From: Spirochaetota bacterium
GTDB lineage: Bacteria; Spirochaetota; JAHITG01
Assembly (NCBI GenBank): GCA_018817865.1
Contig: JAHITG010000040.1
Coordinates: forward strand, 1 to 12,276
DNA length: 12,276 bases
Reading direction: 5' to 3'
Every line of letters starts with the position of its first letter. The stretch's first letter is position 1. The notes beneath the pieces are model-generated. The model ran no database searches, was not told the DNA's origin, and worked only from the letters and a program-made list of their open reading frames with translations. A program made the translations under genes and the position numbers. Of the stretch, positions 5,385-12,276 are shown piece after piece.

Positions 5385-7619
5385 TTACTTCCTCTCCATT
5401 GCAACTAAAGTAATATCATCGTACTGATCATTACTGCCGATAAAGGTATAAACCTCGTCCTTTATCGCGTTGATAAGATCTCCGCATGATCGAAAGCTGT
5501 TCTTCTCAAAAGAATTTTTTAATCTGTCCATTCCGAATCTTTTTTTTGCTTTATTACGGGCATCAGTCACACCATCGGTATATAACAGGATCTTATCTTT
5601 GGGAGACAGCCTGATACTCTTTTCCTCAAGGAGTTGATCAACATCAGCTTCGATCCCCAACACAATCCCGGTGGTTTTGATCTCTTCCACTTTTTTATGG
5701 GCATTTCTGCAAAGGAGCATGTATTCATGTCCGGCAGAAGTATAAGTGATCTTTGAATTTTTCGGATCCCAGATAAGGTAGAGCATGGTCATAAATTTTT
5801 CCCCGCCGATATGTTTATTCAGGACATCATTGATCTCAAGGACGACCTGTTTCGTTGTCAGCTTCCGCTGAGCAAATATATGCATGGAAGTCTTGACCAT
5901 GGCCATACATAAACCGGCTCCCACGCCCTTTCCGGAAACATCCCCGATAACAATACCAAAATGACCTTTGTTCGGCAGTGCAATAAAATCATAATAGTCT
6001 CCACCGATCTCCTTGGCCGGAAGCATTAATCCTTCAAAATAAAGATGGGGAATATCAGGATGCTCTTTGGGAAGCAGGCTCATCTGGATATCCCTGCCCA
6101 TCCTCATCTCCTCCTCCATCCGCTCTTTTTCTATCAGATCATGGTAATGGAGTGCATTGAAGACGGTTACACCTATCTCCCTGCTTAGTTTCTGAAGCAG
6201 CTCGATATCCTTTCTTCTAAAAGACCGGAGATTCTCTCTTTTTCCGATCCCCAGGATGGCATTCATGCTGTTCTGATATGTAATGGGTACAGCTACTTCG
6301 ATATCCATTTTTTGGAACCATTCCAGGGCATCCTTTTTAATACTTGAATATTTGGGATCAACTTCAACCCGGTCTTTCTCCAGGATCTCCCCCTGCTGTG
6401 ACAGCCACATACAGAAGGGATCAAAGATGGAAAGCTCCTTCCCTTTATCAGCCTTTGACCTCTTTTTTTTGATCTTAAACATCTCCAGATCTGATGCTTT
6501 AGAGCTCTTCTGCTTATCATGATATCCTTTGCGGCCGATAAGTGAATACCTCTCATTATCCTTTGAAAGAATATATAAGAGGTCATTACGCAAATACATG
6601 GTTTCACATACTTCTTGCAGCAACCGGGCACTCAGATCCTGGATATTAATACAGGTTACGATCTTTTCAGCGATCCTTCCCAGAATGGTCTGATAATCAT
6701 ACTGACGCCGGCGAAAGAGGTGATCGATCTTCGGACGGAGGTAATTATAATACGTTACAAAAAATATCAGAAAAACACAGCAAATGGCTATGTGAACAGA
6801 GAAACCGGCAGAAGGAAAGACCGACCGTAAAAAGTATCCTATCAAGCCTCCCGGCAGGATCAGGAGAAGGATCGTCATGATCCAGAGAAGGGTATAATGG
6901 ATCACCGTATCAAATTTCATCACCCTGTAATTTACGATAACATACCCGAAAGTGAAAATGAATGCCGGAATGACGATCCAGGCTACATGCAGCCGGACAT
7001 TAAAAGCAACAAGCCATTCTGTACATCCCCCGGTTATTACGAAATAAATCATGGCCCATGATCTAAATTGCTGACTTTTCAAGACTGCTTTTTCGATTTT
7101 AGCTTCTTTTAAAAAAGTAAAGGCACAAAATAATGTGACCATGATAAACTTTACCATCCCAAACATTAAAAAATAAGAGAATCGGGGCATACCCTGCCAG
7201 ACCACACCTACATTTATAACACTGTAGGCCCCAAAACGGACTTCTTCGAAACCCCATAAATATAAATTTTCTAAGATACCTATAAGAAAAAGAATGATCA
7301 GAACTGTTCGTGACCTCTTCAACTGGATCCTGAAGAAATTATAAAAACCGACCCCCATAAAAGGGACCATGACATAAGCAATCCTGTACCATAACAGTGA
7401 TCTCTCAAAATCCTGATAATAAATCATGGAGAATACATTGCCGCTGAACCACCAGAAAATGGGAAAGCAGAACCAGAAGAATGCCCAGTGTGAACTTGAC
7501 CTGCTGTCCTTGACAACCACAAATATTGCGGCTAAAATAATAAGTACAGCAGATATACCCGATAGATAAGGATGATTCAAGTAATGAAAGCTCTCTAAAA
7601 TTCTGTTTAGGTTATCCAT
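5385..7619 (-). CDS. 7TM-GAF-SpoIIE/PP2C membrane protein phosphatase
   Basis: From the ATG at 7619 the product has 744 residues. About nine hydrophobic helices fill residues 15-293, the first seven resembling the histidine-kinase N-terminal 7TM sensor. A GAF-like domain follows (about 306-490), with a Lys-rich insert (382-394, FKIKKKRSKADKGK). A short linker helix (about 495-515, ERMEEEMRMGRDIQMSLLP) leads into a SpoIIE/RsbU-type PP2C domain. Its metal-binding Asp residues are all present: GGDYYDF (Asp541), IGDVSGKG (Asp560), YTDGVTDAR (Asp682) and QYDDITLV (Asp734/735). It should dephosphorylate Ser/Thr phosphoproteins, typically an anti-sigma-factor antagonist; no such partner is in the window. 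A TTG four codons upstream (7631) is an alternative start; neither has a Shine-Dalgarno. It has its own likely promoter and follows the lipid kinase gene on the same strand. Confidence 0.93.
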   Translation of the reverse strand: MDNLNRILESFHYLNHPYLSGISAVLIILAAIFVVVKDSRSSSHWAFFWFCFPIFWWFSGNVFSMIYYQDFERSLLWYRIAYVMVPFMGVGFYNFFRIQLKRSRTVLIILFLIGILENLYLWGFEEVRFGAYSVINVGVVWQGMPRFSYFLMFGMVKFIMVTLFCAFTFLKEAKIEKAVLKSQQFRSWAMIYFVITGGCTEWLVAFNVRLHVAWIVIPAFIFTFGYVIVNYRVMKFDTVIHYTLLWIMTILLLILPGGLIGYFLRSVFPSAGFSVHIAICCVFLIFFVTYYNYLRPKIDHLFRRRQYDYQTILGRIAEKIVTCINIQDLSARLLQEVCETMYLRNDLLYILSKDNERYSLIGRKGYHDKQKSSKASDLEMFKIKKKRSKADKGKELSIFDPFCMWLSQQGEILEKDRVEVDPKYSSIKKDALEWFQKMDIEVAVPITYQNSMNAILGIGKRENLRSFRRKDIELLQKLSREIGVTVFNALHYHDLIEKERMEEEMRMGRDIQMSLLPKEHPDIPHLYFEGLMLPAKEIGGDYYDFIALPNKGHFGIVIGDVSGKGVGAGLCMAMVKTSMHIFAQRKLTTKQVVLEINDVLNKHIGGEKFMTMLYLIWDPKNSKITYTSAGHEYMLLCRNAHKKVEEIKTTGIVLGIEADVDQLLEEKSIRLSPKDKILLYTDGVTDARNKAKKRFGMDRLKNSFEKNSFRSCGDLINAIKDEVYTFIGSNDQYDDITLVAMERK

Positions 7620-7655
7620 ATGATCATTCAATTGGTGAAAATAAAATATACCTTT

Positions 7656-7683
7656 ATGATATTATATGTAATTCTCTTTTCAA
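7656..7683 (-). promoter_or_regulatory. Candidate promoter of the phosphatase gene
   Basis: On the minus strand TTGAAA (7683-7678) and TATCAT (7661-7656) are 16 bp apart, each one mismatch from consensus. Both lie in the gap after the lipid kinase gene. A start near 7649 would give a ~30-base leader to the ATG at 7619. A perfect TATAAT (7666-7661) overlaps but has no -35 at normal distance. Confidence 0.4.
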
Positions 7684-7705
7684 CTTTTATACTCTATTAT
7701 TTTGA

Positions 7706-8581
7706 TCAACCCGGTATCCTTATCTTTAAAAATGAAGGAAGAAGTTTAATATGAAAAGGAGGGCCTCCTATGAATTCACCGTCCATGTGAGCAAAAACCT
7801 CTTCAGGAGACTCTATGATGATCTCTTTCGTACGGAATATCCTGACCACATCGAGTTTTATGTGTTCCCCTGTTAGAGTGGTTCTATAATTCTTATACCG
7901 CATAGCGATATTCAATGGATCGATCAGGCAGACATCAAAGAGCCCGTCATCCAGAAGGGCATCAGGAGTCAATTTAAACCCTCCACCGAATGTTGTCCCG
8001 TTGGCAACTGTGATCAAAAAGACCTTCTGATCAATGGACTTTTCTTTTGTTTTTATGATCATCACGGGCTCCCTGTAAGTAAAGAGAAGCTTTAATACGA
8101 CAGAGAGATAAACCCAGTGCCCCTTCCATCTCTTTCCCTTAAGCATGATCTGTTCAACAACCTTTCCGTCAAAACCGATCCCTACCCCGTTTATGAAATA
8201 TCGGCCATTACAGAGCCCGACATCGATCTTTTTTATCTTCCCCCCTATTGCTACATCTATCTGCTCTTCTATATTCCTGCCCTGGATAATATTCTTTCCG
8301 AAATCATTTCCTGATCCCGTACAGACAAGTCCGACCGGAATGGAGCTCTTCCCCAGGCCGTTTACCACTTCATTAAGCGTACCGTCCCCTCCAACGACCA
8401 TCATATCTGAATACTTTTTTCTTGCTTTTTCAGCCAGTTCTGTAGCATGTCCGGGACGGCTGGTAATGAACAGATCAAAATTCACCCTCTTTTTTATCAA
8501 TGCCTGCCTGATCGGTCCGATCACCTTTACTGTTCTGCCATTATCAGAAGCCGGATTAGCTATTACAAGGATCTTCTTCAT
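7706..8581 (-). CDS. Diacylglycerol kinase family lipid kinase (YegS/BmrU-like)
   Basis: The 291-residue product has the layout and length of the bacterial YegS/Rv2252/BmrU lipid kinases. The N-terminus carries ILVIANPASDNGR (4-16). The catalytic signature GGDGTLNEVVNGL starts at residue 64, and the second nucleotide-site motif TGSGNDFGKN is at 88-97. A beta-rich C-terminal half follows (NGRYFINGVGIGFDG, TFGGGFKLTPDALLDDGLFDVCLI). The family phosphorylates a lipid hydroxyl (diacylglycerol, phosphatidylglycerol or a sphingoid-type lipid) with ATP at the inner face of the membrane; which one cannot be told here. All catalytic motifs look intact. There is no Shine-Dalgarno; a TATAAT lies 11 bases before the ATG. 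The gene diverges from the flavoprotein gene across 79 bp and is followed by the phosphatase on the same strand. Confidence 0.93.
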   Translation of the reverse strand: MKKILVIANPASDNGRTVKVIGPIRQALIKKRVNFDLFITSRPGHATELAEKARKKYSDMMVVGGDGTLNEVVNGLGKSSIPVGLVCTGSGNDFGKNIIQGRNIEEQIDVAIGGKIKKIDVGLCNGRYFINGVGIGFDGKVVEQIMLKGKRWKGHWVYLSVVLKLLFTYREPVMIIKTKEKSIDQKVFLITVANGTTFGGGFKLTPDALLDDGLFDVCLIDPLNIAMRYKNYRTTLTGEHIKLDVVRIFRTKEIIIESPEEVFAHMDGEFIGGPPFHIKLLPSFLKIRIPG

Positions 8582-8592
8582 AGTTAAAAAAT

Positions 8593-8598
8593 ATTATA
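8593..8598 (-). promoter_or_regulatory. Consensus -10 element close to the lipid kinase ATG
   Basis: Minus-strand TATAAT (8598-8593) ends 11 bases before the ATG at 8581. Transcription starting the usual ~7 bases downstream would leave a leader of only about 5 bases. No good -35 hexamer is seen 16-18 bp upstream, so the call is tentative. Confidence 0.3.
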
Positions 8599-8622
8599 AA
8601 TAAAAACAAAAACAACTCTTTT

Positions 8623-8652
8623 TTGACTTTACGGTTCTTTTCTTTATATTAT
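8623..8652 (+). promoter_or_regulatory. Sigma70-like promoter giving a near-leaderless flavoprotein mRNA
   Basis: TTGACT (8623-8628) is followed by TATATT (8645-8650, spacer 16) or TATTAT (8647-8652, spacer 18). Either would place the start site within a few bases of the ATG at 8661. No Shine-Dalgarno precedes that ATG, which fits a leaderless or nearly leaderless message. Confidence 0.5.
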
Positions 8653-8660
8653 TCTATGTT

Positions 8661-9770
8661 ATGGAAAAAACAGGTATAACCATAATAGGAGCCGGAGCTG
8701 TCGGGCTTGCCATTGGAGCCGCTCTTTCCAGAACGCATGATAATATCATTATCGTCGAGAAGAACGGATCTTTTGGCCGGGAAACGAGCAGTCGGAACAG
8801 TGAAGTGATCCATGCAGGGATCTATTATCCGGAAAACTCTCTAAAAGCAACTTTCTGTGTAAAGGGCAAAGAACTGCTATATGAATTTCTGAAAAAATAT
8901 TCCATTCCATATAAACAATGCGGAAAATTCATTGTAGCCGTTGAAAAAGAAGAAGTCGAATCCCTTTTCGTCTTAAAAGATCAGGGTAAAAAGAACGGCG
9001 TGGAAGATATTACATTTGTAGAAAATAAAAAGATCAGGCAGGCTTTCCCGGGAATAATATCTAAAGCAGGGCTGTTTTCTCCATCGACAGGTATCTTTGA
9101 TACGCACAAATTCATGCAGGCACTGGAGATGACAGCAGAAGAGAATAATGTACTTATCAGCTATAACAGTGAAGTAATACAGATCGAAAAAGAAGATCAC
9201 GGTTATAAGATCACGGTAAGGGAAGGAGACAACAGACTGGAATTTCTTTCGGAAGTCATCATAAACTCTGCGGGACTGCACAGCCAGATCATAGCAGAAA
9301 TGCTGGAAATTAAATCCGAAGAACATACCCTCTATTATGCAAAAGGAGAGTACTTTGCATTATCCTCAAAATATAAGGATTTCAGTTCTTCCCTCATGTA
9401 TCCTGTGGTGCCTGTTCAGGGAAAATCACTTGGCATCCATACTGTACTGGATCTGCAGGGTATGCTCAAGCTGGGGCCGAATATCCATTATATAAAAGAT
9501 ATAGATTATACGGTTGAGCCCTCTCACCTGGATGAATTTTTTACAGCGGTCAAGCGGTATTTCCCTTTTATTGAAAAAAACGAACTTTCCCCTGACATGG
9601 CAGGGATCAGGCCGAAGCGGCAGGGACCGGATGATCCGTTTAAAGACTTTCTGATCCGTGAAGAAACAGAGAAGGGTTTTCCGGGATTTATAAATTTAAT
9701 CGGAATAGAGTCACCGGGCCTTACAGGCTCTCTTGCCATAGCAGAATATGTAGAGTATCTGCTAAGATAG
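8661..9770 (+). CDS. lhgO: FAD-dependent oxidoreductase, L-2-hydroxyglutarate dehydrogenase-like
   Basis: The 369-residue product belongs to the DAO/L2HGDH group of flavoenzymes. The N-terminal Rossmann motif GAGAVG (10-15) and Glu33 at the end of the second strand bind FAD. The run SSRNSEVIHAGIYYP (43-57) is characteristic of the L-2-hydroxyglutarate dehydrogenase/oxidase (LhgO) subfamily. The C-terminus has AGIRPKRQGP and NLIGIESPGLTGSLAIAEYV, the conserved FAD-contacting end of the fold. By family it would oxidise L-2-hydroxyglutarate to 2-oxoglutarate and pass electrons to a quinone or to oxygen. Glycerol-3-phosphate-dehydrogenase-like or other hydroxyacid substrates are not excluded, so the symbol is by resemblance. 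Length is slightly below the ~400 residues of the E. coli enzyme. It is transcribed alone and converges on the radical SAM gene across 211 bp. Confidence 0.88.
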   Translation: MEKTGITIIGAGAVGLAIGAALSRTHDNIIIVEKNGSFGRETSSRNSEVIHAGIYYPENSLKATFCVKGKELLYEFLKKYSIPYKQCGKFIVAVEKEEVESLFVLKDQGKKNGVEDITFVENKKIRQAFPGIISKAGLFSPSTGIFDTHKFMQALEMTAEENNVLISYNSEVIQIEKEDHGYKITVREGDNRLEFLSEVIINSAGLHSQIIAEMLEIKSEEHTLYYAKGEYFALSSKYKDFSSSLMYPVVPVQGKSLGIHTVLDLQGMLKLGPNIHYIKDIDYTVEPSHLDEFFTAVKRYFPFIEKNELSPDMAGIRPKRQGPDDPFKDFLIREETEKGFPGFINLIGIESPGLTGSLAIAEYVEYLLR

Positions 9771-9951
9771 GGACAAACCCGAATTTTAACCCGATATCAC
9801 ACAACCCTTTTCATCACAGGCATGTTTATGGATTTGCCGTAAAAACCCGAACAGATGTAAATCCTTTTAATTTTTTTCTCATTTTTTAAGGATATTCACA
9901 TTAAAACATAACCAGTATAAATAATTCTTCTATTAATAATGAAAGGAACTG

Positions 9952-9968
9952 TTACCATTCCCTGGTAA
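9952..9968. repeat. Short hairpin between convergent genes
   Basis: TTACCA-TTCCC-TGGTAA gives a 6-bp stem in the 211-bp gap between the convergent flavoprotein and radical SAM genes. There is no adjacent T-tract on either strand, so a terminator role is weak. The rest of the gap shows only T-rich runs and three scattered AACCCGA words, and no gene. Confidence 0.3.
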
Positions 9969-9981
9969 ACAGATCGGTATA

Positions 9982-11328
9982 TTATATTTCTGAAGGTTTT
10001 ATTTTTATTTTTGCCTGTAATTCTTTAATGACCCTGGAGCCGAAAAAAAACTTGGAATAGCTTCGGAATTCAAAATCATTTTTAGTAATAAGCTTAACTT
10101 TTTCTGAGTCATTCTTTATTCTGTTTATCCTTTTTAGATCCTCTATTTCCTTTTGATAGGTCTTATCAAATTGAACTCCATAAAGCCTGAAAAATTGTTC
10201 TTTATCCAAACCGTTCCTGATGTTATTTAAAACATAATTCAAACGGGTCTCTGCTCTGGAAATGGGGTAACCGGTAAAAAAGGGGGTTGCTTTATCCTCA
10301 GGCCAGAACTTCAGATAATCTTCAATCTGTGCATTATGATAAACATGATGGTTGGGGATAAAGGATAAAGCCAGTGCTCCCAGTCCCAGCAGAGTGACAT
10401 TATACTGGTAGCGGTATTGGAGCTGGAAATTGGCAGCATCAGGAGTTAAAAGATAAGGTTCATTACTGCCAAACCCATAACCCGCTTTTCTGATCATCTT
10501 CTCGGCCAGCGCGAGCATTTTATCTTTTCTTAATCTATCCTTATCCGTGATCCTTTTGCCTATACGGCAAAAGATGACCAGCTCTTCCTCTCTGTAAGTA
10601 AATATATGTATGGCATCCGGCCGCATCTTTAAGATGAATCTGACACCATAAAGAAAAGAATCAATGCTCTGGCCGGGGAGACCGGCTATCAGATCGGTAT
10701 TTATAAATTCTATTCCTGCCTGTCGAGCCTGTTCAAAAGAATCTTTGACCATCTTTTCAGTTTGATGTTGGCGGTTAATTGCATGAAGCATTTTCTTATC
10801 TATTACCTCAACACCGATCGTAATACGATTAAATCCGTATTTCTTCAGAACCCTGAGTTTTTTTAAAGAAAGGGTGGCGGGTGTAGCCTCAATTAATCTC
10901 TGTACGGTTTGGCTTAAATTAAATCTTTTCTCTGCAGTATTGAAGAGATCTTCCAACTGCTCTGCAGAAAAAATGGTCGGTGTTCCTCCGGCCAGGTAAA
11001 AAGTCTTGAAAGATAACTTCTTTACCAGAGGAGACATCCTCTTCATCTCGTTTTTCAGACATTCAAGATACCTGGAATGCATTTCAGGATCTGTTCCAGC
11101 AAGGACTTTGAACTGGCAAAAGAAACATTTTGTCTGACAGTATGGAATATGAATATAAAGACCGGGGGCATCAGCCTCTCCCGAAGAAATTTCTTTGACC
11201 CTTTGTTTCCAGCCTTCCTCAATACGCTGTCTCTGTATGGATTTCCACAACATGATCGGGGGATAATCCCTGCTGTCAAAATCTTCGGCCAGATAATTAA
11301 AAAATTTTATTTTTTCTTTTATGTTCAT
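9982..11328 (-). CDS. HemW/HemN-like radical SAM protein
   Basis: The 448-residue product is a radical SAM enzyme of the coproporphyrinogen III oxidase-like family. After a ~55-residue charged N-terminal extension, HIPYCQTKCFFCQF carries the CX3CX2C cluster ligands Cys64, Cys68 and Cys71. They are followed by Phe rather than the fourth Cys of true HemN, which points to the HemW type. AGGTPT (113-118) takes the place of the GGGTPS motif, a GVEVID segment stands where HemW usually has GVQS, and DLIAGLPGQ (212-220) is conserved. A C-terminal HemN-like region follows (about 330-430). HemW proteins are heme chaperones, whereas HemN oxidises coproporphyrinogen III; the variant motifs allow a different substrate. 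The ATG is not preceded by a Shine-Dalgarno. It diverges from the GYPKCC gene, 341 bp away. Confidence 0.85.
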   Translation of the reverse strand: MNIKEKIKFFNYLAEDFDSRDYPPIMLWKSIQRQRIEEGWKQRVKEISSGEADAPGLYIHIPYCQTKCFFCQFKVLAGTDPEMHSRYLECLKNEMKRMSPLVKKLSFKTFYLAGGTPTIFSAEQLEDLFNTAEKRFNLSQTVQRLIEATPATLSLKKLRVLKKYGFNRITIGVEVIDKKMLHAINRQHQTEKMVKDSFEQARQAGIEFINTDLIAGLPGQSIDSFLYGVRFILKMRPDAIHIFTYREEELVIFCRIGKRITDKDRLRKDKMLALAEKMIRKAGYGFGSNEPYLLTPDAANFQLQYRYQYNVTLLGLGALALSFIPNHHVYHNAQIEDYLKFWPEDKATPFFTGYPISRAETRLNYVLNNIRNGLDKEQFFRLYGVQFDKTYQKEIEDLKRINRIKNDSEKVKLITKNDFEFRSYSKFFFGSRVIKELQAKIKIKPSEI

Positions 11329-11613
11329 TCTGAAACATTGATTATTTACTTCATGAAATTTATAAAAAATTGATCTTTACTAACAGATTTAATTCTCCCT
11401 TACCTGCAAATCAAGCTAAAGGAATTACTTGATATAAAAACAAAATTAATACTTAATAATTTAATGTCAAAATATTTGTAACTGTTCAGCGGTAATCGAG
11501 TTTACTGACTAAGAAACTAAAAAACCACCTGTATAGGGGAAAAAAGAAGGAATGAGGGAATAATTTACCAGCCAGCCAAACTCAGATACAATGTTTATAC
11601 AGTTAAAAATCCA
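11329..11613. other. A+T-rich gap between divergent genes
   Basis: No gene, tRNA or clear hairpin is visible in this part of the 341-bp interval. It must contain the radical SAM gene's promoter on the minus strand. TATAAA occurs in the right area upstream of that ATG, but no matching -35 was found, so no promoter is called. Composition becomes more A+T-rich toward the right. Confidence 0.5.
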
Positions 11614-11641
11614 TTGACAAACTGCCTTAAAATGATAAAAT
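11614..11641 (+). promoter_or_regulatory. Strong sigma70-like promoter of the GYPKCC gene
   Basis: A perfect TTGACA (11614-11619) and TAAAAT (11636-11641, one mismatch from TATAAT) are 16 bp apart. Transcription would start near 11648, ten bases ahead of a strong Shine-Dalgarno. This places the start of translation close to 11670. Confidence 0.6.
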
Positions 11642-11657
11642 TATTGAAAAACAGGAA

Positions 11658-11663
11658 AAGGAG
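11658..11663 (+). promoter_or_regulatory. Shine-Dalgarno AAGGAG preceding an ATA codon
   Basis: AAGGAG is complementary to the 16S rRNA tail and lies six bases before ATA at 11670, in the phase of the downstream gene. At 12 bases there is ATT (11676). No ATG, GTG or TTG occurs in that phase within the usual window; the first ATG is at 11724. Confidence 0.65.
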
Positions 11664-11669
11664 ATCCCT

Positions 11670-12276
11670 ATACTTATTAACAAAAAAAGTAGAATTTTTT
11701 ATGATACTCCTGAGCAAGAATACATGATAAATCTCAATAATATAAAACGAGATATTAAAAAAATTAATAATGATTTTGGTGTTTTTAGAATATTAATGCC
11801 TGAAATTTTATCCATTGTAAATAATATTAAACCTGCCGGCAGATTTAATATTCCATTAAAATATCTTAATGCTTTCACAAATCTTCTTAAAAAAAACAAT
11901 TTAAAGTTTTCAGTTTCTGAATATAGAATAATATTTTCCGGAAAATTTGAAAATTTTGATTATACACAGGATTCCGGTAAAAATTCTGACTTATATTATA
12001 TCTTTGTTGCCAAAAAAAAAGAACTTGTTAAAAAATTAGAAATGTATGAAAAAGATAAACTAAGATATCTATTTGAGTTCTCTACATTATTAGGTTATCC
12101 CAAATGTTGTGTAAGAAATTTTCAAAAAGGGAATATACAGACACAAAATAAAAAACATCCGGACTCTAAAAAAAATTCAAAAGGAACTAAAAAAAACAGC
12201 TGGTTTCTTAATAGTATGTTTCTTAATTATGATCCCTTTAGAAATAAAGATATTTCAAATTTACCAAAACATCTCA
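11670..12276 (+). CDS. GYPxCC-motif protein, DUF483-like (3' partial, unusual start)
   Basis: The frame is open from 11631 to the window edge. It is strongly A+T-rich, with many Lys, Asn, Ile and Phe codons, and encodes over 200 residues. The only motif I recognise is LGYPKCCVRNF, with Cys146 and Cys147 counted from 11670. It resembles the GYPxCCxxxF signature I associate with DUF483-type proteins of unknown function; this is recall, not a search. A Lys-rich, low-complexity stretch (KKHPDSKKNSKGTKKN, near 158-173) follows. The promoter and Shine-Dalgarno point to a start at ATA 11670. With a conventional ATG the start would be 11724, losing 18 residues and the Shine-Dalgarno. The paired Cys could bind metal. 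It has no signal peptide or membrane helix in the visible part. It diverges from the radical SAM gene, which may or may not be a functional partner. Confidence 0.6.
   Translation, partial: MLINKKSRIFYDTPEQEYMINLNNIKRDIKKINNDFGVFRILMPEILSIVNNIKPAGRFNIPLKYLNAFTNLLKKNNLKFSVSEYRIIFSGKFENFDYTQDSGKNSDLYYIFVAKKKELVKKLEMYEKDKLRYLFEFSTLLGYPKCCVRNFQKGNIQTQNKKHPDSKKNSKGTKKNSWFLNSMFLNYDPFRNKDISNLPKHL

Noticed and set aside
8145..8603. 152-codon open frame on the plus strand
   Set aside because: Antisense to the lipid kinase gene, which has all its catalytic motifs.
9861..9892. ATCCTT ... AAGGAT inverted repeat after the flavoprotein gene as a terminator
   Set aside because: The stem is six bp with an ~20-base T-rich loop and no T-tract after it; too weak to call.
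11460..11560. Possible tRNA or small RNA upstream of the GYPKCC gene
   Set aside because: No cloverleaf, T-loop consensus or convincing hairpin could be made from the sequence.
11699..11899. 66-codon minus-strand frame at the right end
   Set aside because: It is antisense to the GYPKCC gene, which has a promoter, Shine-Dalgarno and a long open frame to the window edge.

Overview
The window looks like a chromosomal segment of a low-GC, Gram-negative-type bacterium. The clues are a secreted protein with fibronectin-like repeats and a YPNPF-type C-terminal domain (a T9SS sorting / FlgD-Ig-like fold seen in FCB-group and related phyla), signal-peptide proteins, and large membrane signalling proteins of a kind also common in spirochaetes. 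Phylum cannot be fixed from the sequence alone; an FCB/Cloacimonadota-like or spirochaete-like lineage is a guess. No rRNA, tRNA, transposase, CRISPR or phage gene is visible.

Layout. The 3' part of a secreted Fn3-repeat protein (2-1186, +) converges on a tightly packed minus-strand cluster. In transcription order that cluster is a class III nucleotidyl cyclase (5021-3330), a single-pass membrane coiled-coil protein (3351-2074) and a signal-peptide protein (2071-1241). The first two overlap and the last two are 2 bases apart, so they are very likely one translationally coupled operon. Upstream of the cyclase promoter lies a gene-free stretch of about 360 bp with a long imperfect hairpin and a two-copy, 90-bp-period repeat whose units each hold a strong hairpin. 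Next, also on the minus strand, come a 7TM-GAF-SpoIIE/PP2C phosphatase (7619-5385) and a diacylglycerol-kinase-family lipid kinase (8581-7706). An L-2-hydroxyglutarate dehydrogenase-like flavoprotein (8661-9770, +) diverges from the lipid kinase across a 79-bp gap. A HemW-like radical SAM protein (11328-9982, -) follows. The window ends in an A+T-rich, 3'-truncated gene (11670 onward, +) with a GYPxCC motif.

How the genes fit together. Two neighbouring loci encode membrane sensors with different outputs: a cyclic-nucleotide cyclase, and a PP2C phosphatase of the RsbU/SpoIIE type that normally drives partner switching. The two proteins after the cyclase are exported or membrane-anchored, so the trio could form one envelope-spanning sensory unit; this is inference from gene order. 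The lipid kinase, flavoenzyme and radical SAM protein look like separate metabolic genes.

Most notable points: the repeat/hairpin array at 5116-5320; a cyclase with intact metal-binding and transition-state residues but Ser where the adenine-recognising Lys is expected; a last gene with a textbook promoter and Shine-Dalgarno but ATA where the start codon should be; and divergent genes with core promoter elements so close to their ATGs that the transcripts may be nearly leaderless.
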